A stretch of 64,000 nt of DNA. It comes from Moraxellaceae bacterium. Lineage in GTDB: Bacteria; Pseudomonadota; Gammaproteobacteria; Pseudomonadales; Moraxellaceae. Positions 19,401 through 25,840 of the stretch are shown piece by piece. The DNA is taken from contig JAJFBF010000024.1 of the NCBI GenBank assembly GCA_020697295.1, positions 20,993 through 84,992 of the forward strand. Reading direction: 5' to 3'. A model generated the notes under the pieces. The model saw only the letters and a list, made by a program, of their open reading frames with translations, had not been told where the DNA came from and made no database searches. Made by a program: the position numbers and the translations under genes. Numbering within the stretch: position 1 is the first letter of the stretch; each line of letters starts with the position of its first letter.

Positions 19401-20836
19401 AGAAAATTCGGGATACTGAAGGTGGAGGCGGCCGTGGTGCGGCTTGCACTTGGGACCGTACAGACTACTGGCTTGACGTCAGGATTGCAGAAGCGGCCGA
19501 TATTACCTTCCTTGATGCCCTTGACGTCGATCACGGGTTCTTCGGAGTCCGATTCGCCCGAGCTCAGCGTGGAATACAGGCGGGCATACTGCACGGCGGC
19601 GTTGCGGGCCACCTGCAACTGGTCGAAGCGCACGGCGACCTGGTTCTTGTTGCCTTCGAAGATGGCGGCGGCCTTGAGAGTGTTGTTGCGCGGCTGCACG
19701 GCCGGCGAGCCGTCCTGCCACTCGATGTCATCCCATACGCTGTCGACCAGGGCCACCGAGTCCAGCGCCACCTTCTGGCAGCTGTCGCCCAGCTTGACCG
19801 GATCGGTCAGGCTCCAGTTGATGACGAGTCGCGGACGCCGGTTGATGTCAGTCGACGTACCGGCCGTCGTACCATCGTAGGAATAATAGGTTCGGGTGCC
19901 GGCACCGCCCAAGGTCGGGGAGGGGCGGAGGCGCAGGCCCAGGGCATTACGGCCGCACCAGTCCGCCTGGTTGACGATGGCCTGCACCTGGGCGGTCACG
20001 CTGGTCGTGATGGTGGCAGTGCCCGCGGTTTTTGCCGTGGCGTTGTTGACATAATTGCGCAGGTTCAACGCCTGCGTCGCAAACGACTCCGACTCCCCTG
20101 ACATCTCGGGGTCGACATAGAATATCGGGGACTGCGCGCTGTTGCCCACGGTGCTCTTTACCGTTAGCGTCAGGTTGGCCGAGGTGATCGTGGCGTTCTT
20201 GGGGATGTTCAGGTTCTCGAAGCGCAGGCCGGTCGCCGGCGCGGTCTTGGAGATGGTGAAGTCGACCGCAGTCGTGTTCATCGTGCAGGCGAGCGGGGGA
20301 ATCAAGCCCTCCGTCAACGCGGTACACTGGCCATCGCTCTGAGAATTGACGACACGCGCCGTCCAGACCTGAGCCGGGAAGCCGGCACCCGCCGTGGTGG
20401 GCGCCAGGTCATCCAGCGCCAGCGCCGGGTAGCGCACCCAGCCACCGCCGGAACCACTGTTCAGGAAACGTGAGTAGCCGAGGCGCAGGAAACCCGGCGC
20501 CGGCTTGATGATGTCGCCATCCGCCGCGATGTGATTGCCGAACAGCGCCTTGCGCATGGCGCGGCGCATATGGTTGATGCGCATGTCGTTCTCGTCCGCG
20601 CAGTCGCTGCCGCTCGGATTGGTCGCCGTGCTCGCCATGCAGTGGTTCATGAACAGCGACGAGTCGAGCATCATCATGAGCGAGGGCGCGGCGTCGGCGC
20701 TGTCGATCTCGATGAGGCGGGCATAGACCTCGGTATCGCTGGCATAGACCGGCGTCAGGCTGAACGATCCCAGCAAAAAGGCGGCAAGCGCCGTCAGCAG
20801 GCGATCCCTGGTTGTTTTTTTCTCGACTGCGTTCAT
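16460..20836 (-). CDS. pilY1: PilY1-like protein, copy B (degenerate MIDAS)
   Basis: A 1458-residue paralogue of copy A with the same architecture: signal peptide, split VWA domain with two DNRLRE-like inserts (around 200-345 and 365-550), and C-terminal PilY1 propeller. Two of the three MIDAS elements are lost. DxSxS reads DSSLF (58-62), and the position of copy A's D622 is S648 (ALTSGYAQ); T580 (GGTPLG) remains. In the propeller about 25 residues present in copy A (its 1081-1106, including GQTWSKPVLG) are absent around residue 1117 (nt about 17,488), in frame. The calcium-type loops DANKDGLVDA and DTNKDGEVTAED are kept. A GAGGTGA ribosome site precedes the ATG. It is the last gene of the fimT-pilV-pilW-pilX operon, the usual place of pilY1. 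Confidence 0.9.
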   Translation of the reverse strand: MNAVEKKTTRDRLLTALAAFLLGSFSLTPVYASDTEVYARLIEIDSADAAPSLMMMLDSSLFMNHCMASTATNPSGSDCADENDMRINHMRRAMRKALFGNHIAADGDIIKPAPGFLRLGYSRFLNSGSGGGWVRYPALALDDLAPTTAGAGFPAQVWTARVVNSQSDGQCTALTEGLIPPLACTMNTTAVDFTISKTAPATGLRFENLNIPKNATITSANLTLTVKSTVGNSAQSPIFYVDPEMSGESESFATQALNLRNYVNNATAKTAGTATITTSVTAQVQAIVNQADWCGRNALGLRLRPSPTLGGAGTRTYYSYDGTTAGTSTDINRRPRLVINWSLTDPVKLGDSCQKVALDSVALVDSVWDDIEWQDGSPAVQPRNNTLKAAAIFEGNKNQVAVRFDQLQVARNAAVQYARLYSTLSSGESDSEEPVIDVKGIKEGNIGRFCNPDVKPVVCTVPSASRTTAASTFSIPNFLDVDGNPVSTGKNFVADVTGVVQEVVNQGTWNQGNTMGFVLQNNGATSTLRGLAAADSGLSKSMVLHVRALSAITDLNNLRKTVRQDLVEDIESLMVPDGGTPLGAGFQEAGRYLLGMAPADTATGIVLPGLVETFNAPDTRTIKDGKYLTPVDRTGESCSAAYVFALTSGYAQSMAGVGTKTGEVLAATPKTPGVTKCGDGFTFPVGYTLTGNDDGNLECMGSMAKYMYTKDLRNPADFPDSYKPIIRTSTVLFNGDTAGQQQMVLGMKAVAQAGGGTAYVAVDEDSLLEALLDTLRSVIEKTGSITAPGVAVNQFNRLTHLDQLYYAVFDPDQGNSRWRGNVKRYRLKFTETEAFIVDKSDNPAIDADTFFSDDAWSFWSPIKDGKNTSLGGVGSKLPTPSTRKIYTSFPDYVRPSSGDIALTTLNTTNATVIASSKATMGLSDDNQVKNVLNWLLGYDLTVADSTNASLVKSTLLSTTGVGQRHALGGVLHSQPVLINFGFDTDYTANEAAANPDLQKNYLFFSTMEGMLHAVDTNSASGTEKFAFMPREALANADEQALNIPSDLPFFGLDLTWTVMRVDGDKDLQITGNGASGDDDKVWLFGGMRMGGSNYYALNVTDLDSPRLKWVIEGGSGEFAFFAGGYDEKHEVEGYNPATSTSDDLGNQLYVVDPDTGEVLFWASGTGSGAHLESADLKYSIPSEVKIFDANKDGLVDAVYVGDMGGQVLRLDINNSATTGKDLGLRVKLLATIGQDIVADTLNQRRFYEAPSVATMIDAATRQTYVIVAMGSGYRSHPLNESTEDAFYVFRDNDVLRKDLVTATDLQDTIKPDSLASVDPASKDAVDVTGKMGWMMYLPDDGEKVMAAPILLFGEAFFTSYVPRQSLTSNKCSPVIGVTKLWRMNAFDAAVVRDTNKDGEVTAEDRFQDNLVEGLGGAPQLLVGEDGKNAIIAGTGVERNSDLSSANMRRTRWFEKTKR

Positions 20837-20860
20837 GACATCACCTCGCGGGTGTGGAAC

Positions 20861-21544
20861 TCACTTGTAGCCGCCGTAGCCGTAGACAAATTCCTGCACT
20901 ACGGTTTCAAAGGAGGCGTTCTTGGAAGTCAGGCATTCCGTTGCGGTGGTGCCAGCGGCCCCTTCCTGGGGCTTGGCCAAACAGTCAGTGATCTCAGCTT
21001 TGGTCGCGCTGCCATAGTTCGGCATCACGGCGGTGGAATAGACGGCCACCAGGGCGCCGCCACCGCCCGGCAGGATGCTGTCGTCGGTGCCGTAGTTCAG
21101 CACCACCTGGGCCTTGCCCGAGGCGTCGACCGGGCTCATGACCGCCACCTGCACCGCCGTCACCTCGCGGCCACTGACGAATTCGTCCGTGTCGGTCAGG
21201 TCGCAGCTGCGCGGCGCACCGACATCGGTGGCGAGCTGGAGGCCGGCCTTGTTGAAGCAGCCCACCACCGCCATGCCCGGGTTGTCCTTGATCAGGGTGA
21301 TCGGGCCCGTCGGGCCATTGGCGAAGGTCATGTCGGAATTGATCACCGTCTCGACGCTGCCCGTGCCCGCATCCGCATTCTGGAACAGCACCACGCTGAC
21401 CTGGGAGTTGGTGGCCATGGCCACCTGCAGCAGGCCGGCGCGCATGGCGATCAGGCCCATGAAAGTTACGATCACCAGGATGAAGAGGGTGACGATCAGG
21501 GCGACGCCGCGTTCCCGGTGACGGAAAGTCATTGCTTTTCTCAT
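20861..21544 (-). CDS. pilX: Type IV pilus minor pilin PilX
   Basis: A 227-residue minor pilin. The short basic leader ends RERG and is followed by VALIVTLFILVIVTFMGL, the PilX-type N-helix that lacks the classic FTLxE. The globular part has paired cysteines (VGCFNKAG with SCDLTD; TDCLAK with TECLTS). PilX belongs to the minor pilin tip complex that works with PilY1. The ATG is 7 bp after the pilW stop, and the 24 bp gap to pilY1 copy B indicates one operon. The order fimT-pilV-pilW-pilX-pilY1 supports the call despite low primary conservation. Confidence 0.86.
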   Translation of the reverse strand: MRKAMTFRHRERGVALIVTLFILVIVTFMGLIAMRAGLLQVAMATNSQVSVVLFQNADAGTGSVETVINSDMTFANGPTGPITLIKDNPGMAVVGCFNKAGLQLATDVGAPRSCDLTDTDEFVSGREVTAVQVAVMSPVDASGKAQVVLNYGTDDSILPGGGGALVAVYSTAVMPNYGSATKAEITDCLAKPQEGAAGTTATECLTSKNASFETVVQEFVYGYGGYK

Positions 21545-21551
21545 GGCTTCC

Positions 21552-22439
21552 TCACACTCCGCTCAAAACGACATTGCGCAGGCTGATGGTGGTGATGAAC
21601 AGGCGACGCAGGAAACCGTCGTTCGGCACATTCGCTGCGGGGATCGTACCGTCCAGCACCATCACGTTATTGGGCGGAGGCGGCGAGTTGGTGGCGCGCT
21701 CCAGGGAATGCATATAGACCCCGAGGCGCACGGCCAGAATGACGGGCCGGGGCGCCACCAGCGCCCTGTAGGTGTCGGCATCGATATAGCGGGCAATACG
21801 CGCCATGCCGTTCCCGGTGTTGTCGACAATGCGGTCGTCAACGCCGTAGAGCACCTGGAAACTGTCCACGCCGTTGAGCAGGATGGCGCCGTTGTCGCCA
21901 TATGCCCTCCCGACTGTCGCGTCGAGGGTAGTGCCATCGTGGTTGCCGCCGTCGCAGGCCAGCGAGGGCATGCCGTTGTCGAGGCGGATGAAGTAACGGG
22001 CCACCAGGATGCGCCCCGCCACCACCGCGTTGCCTTCGCAGTCCACGGTGTTGTTCAGGGCCAGGTACTGCACCACCAGCTGATCGCTGTTTTGCAGCAG
22101 GCCGGGCAAGGCGCCCGTGGTGGCGCTGGCGTTGTCGTTGATCGCCGTGCTGGCGGCGGCCAGGTTGGCGATGTCGCTGGTCGCAAAAGGAAGGCCCACC
22201 ACGTTCACCTCGGCCGTGGTGGCGGAGCTCGCCGGGCTCAGGCCGGCCACCCGCACGTCATGCACCATCTGGTCGATGGCGAAGCGGCCGTTGGCCTGCA
22301 CGTCGTTCATGCCGCGCTGGAAGTTCAACGAAATCTGGTTGGCCAGGAAGAGCTGGATGGCGGCGCCGGAAATCAGCAGGCCCAGCGCCATGGCCACCAT
22401 CAGTTCAAGCAGGGAGAAGCCCCGGAGGCGGCGGTTCAT
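21552..22439 (-). CDS. pilW: Type IV pilus assembly protein PilW
   Basis: A 295-residue minor pilin. The leader MNRRLRG is followed by FSLLELMVAMALGLLISGAAI, with the glutamate at mature position 5. A large globular domain typical of PilW follows (GRFAIDQMVHDVRVAGL, then the RLGVYMHS near the C-terminus). The ATG overlaps the pilV stop by one base (TGATG), pointing to translational coupling; the longer upstream ORF is a shadow in pilV. It acts in the periplasm and inner membrane as part of the tip complex. Confidence 0.89.
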   Translation of the reverse strand: MNRRLRGFSLLELMVAMALGLLISGAAIQLFLANQISLNFQRGMNDVQANGRFAIDQMVHDVRVAGLSPASSATTAEVNVVGLPFATSDIANLAAASTAINDNASATTGALPGLLQNSDQLVVQYLALNNTVDCEGNAVVAGRILVARYFIRLDNGMPSLACDGGNHDGTTLDATVGRAYGDNGAILLNGVDSFQVLYGVDDRIVDNTGNGMARIARYIDADTYRALVAPRPVILAVRLGVYMHSLERATNSPPPPNNVMVLDGTIPAANVPNDGFLRRLFITTISLRNVVLSGV

Positions 22440-22984
22440 CACTGCACCTCCAGCATGACGCAGGAAATGGCGGCCCTGCCGGGCGCTGCAGCCCGGTAAA
22501 AGCCATTCTCGTCCACGCACTCACCGGCGAGGCCGGCGGTGGGCTGGAGCCCGTCCCAGGAGACAAAGATGCAGTTGAGGGCGCTGCCGGCGCAGGCCTG
22601 CATATTGACCAGGCCTTGCGGCAGCAGGGTTTCCGCATTGAAGCGCACGCTGGCGGCATCGAAGGCGGTCATCTGCAGGGGAGTGCAGTTACCCACCATG
22701 CAGTCATCCAGCGTGGTCTGGTCCACGGCCGTGGTCGGCCATGTTGCCGCCGCCACATAGGTGGCCATCTGGGAACTATTGGAACGGGCGCGCTCGGCCA
22801 GGTCCTGGGCAATCGACATGGCCTGCGTGCGGTAATAGGAGTCGCCACTGGTCTGCACGGCCCGCATCTGCAGCGCGGCAAACCCGACCACGCCCACGGC
22901 CAGCACCAGCACGGCGGCCAGCACCTCAATCAACCCGAAGCCCGCTTCCTGCCGGCCTGAACTTGTCCTGCTCATGATACTCAT
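22439..22984 (-). CDS. pilV: Type IV pilus minor pilin PilV
   Basis: A 181-residue minor pilin. Its leader ends RQEAG, then FGLIEVLAAVLVLAVGVVGFAALQ, the PilV/GspI-type N-helix with the glutamate at position 5. The next residues, RTQAMSIAQDLAERARSN, are typical of PilV. Several cysteines are present (DDCMVGNC, CAGSALNC). The start could be the ATG at 22984 or three codons later at 22975; 22984 lies 7 bp from the preceding stop. It is coupled to pilW. Confidence 0.87.
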   Translation of the reverse strand: MSIMSRTSSGRQEAGFGLIEVLAAVLVLAVGVVGFAALQMRAVQTSGDSYYRTQAMSIAQDLAERARSNSSQMATYVAAATWPTTAVDQTTLDDCMVGNCTPLQMTAFDAASVRFNAETLLPQGLVNMQACAGSALNCIFVSWDGLQPTAGLAGECVDENGFYRAAAPGRAAISCVMLEVQ

Positions 22985-22991
22985 CACTGAC

Positions 22992-23501
22992 TCACGGATT
23001 ACAGATGCTGGTAGTGGCATTCGGAAATGCCCGGATACGGCCTACCCGGCTCAGGGCGATGCTCCGGCCGAGCTCTTTCGGGCTCGAGCTGTCACATACG
23101 GTAAGCGTCAGGTCCAGGGGCACCGGCGGCCCCGGCTTGGTCTTCTGCACATAGCCCGAGGGCAGGAAGGTGAGTTCATCCACGCTTGCCGTCCAGTTCA
23201 GGCGGACAGTGCCTTCGATGCGGTGCCGGGAGAGGACCTCGCCGGCGTCGCTGTCGAGGTAAACCGTCCAGGAAGGAAGATCGACAGAGTCAGGCACGAC
23301 CACGACCGTACGGCGCCGGGAAATGGCCGTATTGCGAGCCAGCGCCAGGGAATTGACCATTTCCTCGGCGGTGGCATTGGTCCGGGTCCGGGACATCACA
23401 TCCTGAAAGGCCGGGATCGCAAACGCCGTCACGAGGGCAGCGATAGCGACCGCAATCATCATTTCAAAGAGTGTGAAGCCCTGTGCTTTACGTACTGACA
23501 T
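22992..23501 (-). CDS. Type IV pilus minor pilin FimT/FimU
   Basis: A 169-residue pseudopilin of the GspH/FimT family and first gene of the minor pilin operon. The leader MSVRKAQG is cleaved before FTLFEMMIAVAIAALV. The signature AEEMVNSLALARNTAISRRRTV, typical of FimT/GspH, follows, then YLDSDAGEVL, a remnant of the acidic loop that is EF-hand-like in the paralogue at 11080-11655. In P. aeruginosa the gene at this position is fimU; sequence alone cannot separate fimU from fimT. The terminal cysteine (ICNP) and VCDSS may form a disulphide. Confidence 0.86.
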   Translation of the reverse strand: MSVRKAQGFTLFEMMIAVAIAALVTAFAIPAFQDVMSRTRTNATAEEMVNSLALARNTAISRRRTVVVVPDSVDLPSWTVYLDSDAGEVLSRHRIEGTVRLNWTASVDELTFLPSGYVQKTKPGPPVPLDLTLTVCDSSSPKELGRSIALSRVGRIRAFPNATTSICNP

Positions 23502-23840
23502 ATCCTGTCCAAAAGTGACAAACCGATACCCTTCTCGGATGTGTGAACCTTAGTTACCCCCCCTGTCCATCACAACCGCCAACAGGATGGCCGGCAAATT
23601 GTGGCCACCGGACGGGAACGGGTGTTCACATCCCGTGAACTGGTTCAAATTTCAGTCACTTAGCGCTGCTGGAGGACAGGCGGCCGCCAGTGGCGATGAG
23701 CGCCAAGGGAAGCCCGGCGGAGGTGAAAACACCTCCTTTTGTCAGACAGCACGGAGCAGAAATCGTCAGCGGGACAGAATGTGTCACCCCGACGGTTTTT
23801 TTGGGCCCGCCCGGGGCGGGCGCTCCCTCGCCGGCAAGGG
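23502..23840. other. Intergenic region between ispH and the fimT operon
   Basis: 339 bp with no supported gene. It must contain the promoter of the fimT-pilVWX-pilY1 operon (minus strand). It also holds a perfect inverted repeat GCCCGCC/GGCGGGC (23805-23821) just after the ispH stop. That hairpin lacks a T-tract on the ispH side: the run of seven Ts is on the other strand and precedes it. Confidence 0.6.
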
Positions 23841-24791
23841 TCAGACCGACCGGGTGGGAATGCGCAGTTCCTTCGGCATGGAGAAGACGATGTGTTCCGG
23901 ACGCCCTTCCAGCTCCTGCGGCACCTCGCCCCCCCACTCGCGCAGGCGGGCGATGACATCCTGGATCAGGACTTCGGGGGCCGAGGCGCCCGCCGTCAGC
24001 CCTACCACTGCCACCCCCTCCAGCCAGGCCCGCTCGATCTGGCCGGCATTGTCGATGAGGTAGGCGCGGGCACCCATGCGCTCGGCCAGCTCGCGCAGGC
24101 GGTTGGAGTTGGAGGAGTTGGGCGAGCCCACGACCAGCACCACCTGGGCATCGGACGCCAGCTGCTTCACCGCGTCCTGCCGGTTCTGGGTGGCGTAGCA
24201 GATATCGTCCTTGCGCGGCCCCTGGATGGCGGGGAAGCGGGCGCGCAGTGCGTCAATGACGCGGGCGGTATCGTCCACGGACAGGGTGGTCTGGGTCACG
24301 AAGGCGAGCTTATCGGCATTGCGCACGCCAAGCGCCGCCACGTCGGCCTCATCCTCGACCAGATAGATGGCGCCGCCCTGGCGGGTATCGTACTGGCCCA
24401 TGGTGCCCTCGACCTCGGGATGCCCTTCATGCCCGATGAGGATGGCCTCGGTGCCGGTCTTTGCATAACGGCTGACTTCCATATGCACCTTGGTGACCAG
24501 GGGGCAGGTGGCATCGAAGACGCGCAGGCCGCGCCTGCCGGCCTCCTCCTGGACTGCCTTGGACACCCCGTGGGCGGAAAAGATCACGACGCCGTCATCC
24601 GGCACCTGGTGCAGTTCCTCGACAAAGACAGCGCCGCGATTGCGCAGGTCATCGACCACGAACTTGTTGTGGACGACCTCGTGGCGGACATAAATGGGCG
24701 GCCCGAAGACCTCGAGGGCGCGATTGACGATCTCGATGGCGCGATCCACGCCCGCACAGAAGCCCCGGGGATTAGCGAGTTTGATTTGCAT
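23841..24791 (-). CDS. ispH: 4-hydroxy-3-methylbut-2-enyl diphosphate reductase
   Basis: A 316-residue iron-sulphur enzyme, the last step of the MEP isoprenoid pathway, making IPP and DMAPP. The conserved N-terminus is [19 protein letters not shown] (C12). The other two cluster cysteines are in [11 protein letters not shown] and [10 protein letters not shown], and [11 protein letters not shown] binds the diphosphate. The ATG at 24791 is best placed, with GGGAG 8 bases upstream; an ATG two codons earlier is possible. It lies downstream of fkpB and lspA as in E. coli and Pseudomonas. Confidence 0.95.
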   Translation of the reverse strand: MQIKLANPRGFCAGVDRAIEIVNRALEVFGPPIYVRHEVVHNKFVVDDLRNRGAVFVEELHQVPDDGVVIFSAHGVSKAVQEEAGRRGLRVFDATCPLVTKVHMEVSRYAKTGTEAILIGHEGHPEVEGTMGQYDTRQGGAIYLVEDEADVAALGVRNADKLAFVTQTTLSVDDTARVIDALRARFPAIQGPRKDDICYATQNRQDAVKQLASDAQVVLVVGSPNSSNSNRLRELAERMGARAYLIDNAGQIERAWLEGVAVVGLTAGASAPEVLIQDVIARLREWGGEVPQELEGRPEHIVFSMPKELRIPTRSV

Positions 24792-24856
24792 TTTCATTTC
24801 TCCCGGCACGAAAGTGCCGCCATTCGCCCATGACTCGCTGGCGTCCTGCCAGGCAT

Positions 24857-25167
24857 TTACTTCAGCGCAAGACTGACCGGCGCCGCGTCGGCATCCATGA
24901 CCCGGATGATATCGACCTCGAACACAAGATCACGGCCGGCCAGGGGATGATTGAAGTCGACCAGGACCGTCTCCTCGCTCACCTCCTTCACCACGCCCGG
25001 CGCAGGCCGAACAGCGCCGACTCGAAGCCCGGCAGCAAGCTGCCGTCGCCCACCGTGAACTCGGCCGGTACGCCGCCCGGCCGCGTATTGTCGACCACCT
25101 CGCCGTCGGCCAGCGCGACGGAGAAATGCAGGGTGACTTTCTTGCCCGGACCAATGCGATCAGACAT
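24857..25167 (-). pseudogene. fkpB: FKBP-type peptidyl-prolyl isomerase FkpB (SlpA), internal deletion with frameshift
   Basis: The minus-strand ATG at 25167 opens a typical FkpB N-terminus (MSDRIGPGKKVTLHFSVAL through GSLLPGFESALFGL) but meets TGA at 24988-24990. One frame over, the C-terminal part resumes at about 24998 ([29 protein letters not shown]) and ends at TAA 24857. The remnant is 311 bp, not a multiple of three. Compared with E. coli SlpA, about 50 residues are missing between GL and PGV, which is the insert-in-flap (chaperone) region. The ATG overlaps the lspA stop by 8 bp, as in an intact operon. It is either a real pseudogene or a sequencing or assembly collapse at this spot. 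Confidence 0.8.
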
Positions 25168-25660
25168 TTTCGGCCTGCCGTCTTCTCTCAAGGAAAAGGG
25201 AATCGAAAACCAGGATGAAGGCGCCCACGGTGATGCCGCTATCGGCAATATTGAAGGCCGGGAAGTGCCAGGTGCCGTAATGCACATGGATAAAATCCAC
25301 CACGTAGCCCAGCATCATGCGGTCATGGAGGTTGCCGAGGGCGCCGCCCAGCACAAGGGCAAGGCCGAACGCCAGGAACTGCTCATTGGCCTTGAGCTTG
25401 AACAGCCAGGCCACGATGCCCACGCTCACCACCACTGCAATGGCGCCGAAGAACCAGCGCTGCCAGCCGCCGGCGTCGTGCAGGAAGCTGAAGGCGGCAC
25501 CGTAGTTGTGCGCCAGCGTCCAGCTGAAGAAAGGCAGCAGCGGGCGCGACTCGCCCAACTGCATATTGGCGCTGAACCACGCCTTGGTCGCAAGGTCGAG
25601 CACAACGACCGCCAACGCGAGCCACAGCCACTTCAGGTTTTTTCGAGCTTGTTGATCCAC
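25160..25660 (-). CDS. lspA: Lipoprotein signal peptidase
   Basis: A 166-residue inner-membrane aspartic protease that removes signal peptides from prolipoproteins such as BamD in this window. It has four hydrophobic segments, the catalytic-site regions GNLHDR and FNIADSGI, and the N-terminal VVLDLATKAW. The start is a GTG at 25660, preceded by GGAGAG; a nearby ATG (25665) is out of frame. The 3' end overlaps the start of the fkpB remnant by 8 bp. Between this gene and ileS lies the REP-like array. Confidence 0.94.
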   Translation of the reverse strand: MDQQARKNLKWLWLALAVVVLDLATKAWFSANMQLGESRPLLPFFSWTLAHNYGAAFSFLHDAGGWQRWFFGAIAVVVSVGIVAWLFKLKANEQFLAFGLALVLGGALGNLHDRMMLGYVVDFIHVHYGTWHFPAFNIADSGITVGAFILVFDSLFLERRRQAENV

Positions 25661-25740
25661 TGCATTCTCTCCGTGTCACCCCTGCCCTCAGGCCAGCCTC
25701 CTTCGTCGCGCAAGCGGGGCTGGAGGACCGGACGGCAGGG

Positions 25741-25831
25741 TCCCGCTTGCGCGGGAATGACGGTTCGTCTTGCATCCCGACGGTGCGGGAGTGACGGCTG
25801 GTGTTGCTTCCCGCTTGCGCGGGAAGGGCGA
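25741..25831. repeat. REP-like palindromic repeat array (three units)
   Basis: Three units with a period of 33-34 bp: TCCCGCTTGCGCGGGA at 25741-25756, an imperfect TCCCG...CGGGA at 25775-25790, and TTCCCGCTTGCGCGGGAA at 25808-25825. The first two are followed by the conserved tail (A/G)TGACGG. It lies between ileS and lspA. This is the kind of extragenic palindrome seen dispersed in many proteobacteria; only this array is visible here. Confidence 0.75.
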
Positions 25832-25840
25832 GCTATCGGG

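Noticed and set aside
12335..20101. Long plus-strand frames antisense to both pilY1 genes
   Set aside because: His/Gly/Ala-rich compositions typical of antisense frames in GC-rich genes. They mirror each other only because the pilY1 genes are paralogous.
23610..23640. AlgR-like site (CCGTTC...GTC) upstream of the fimT operon
   Set aside because: Only a partial match to the Pseudomonas consensus on one strand; not enough to call.
23805..23821. Perfect GC hairpin as the ispH terminator
   Set aside because: The run of Ts is on the other strand and precedes the stem, so neither direction gives a canonical terminator.
25741..25831. Possible CRISPR array
   Set aside because: Only three short palindromic units whose intervening sequences are 11 bp and largely conserved; no cas genes.
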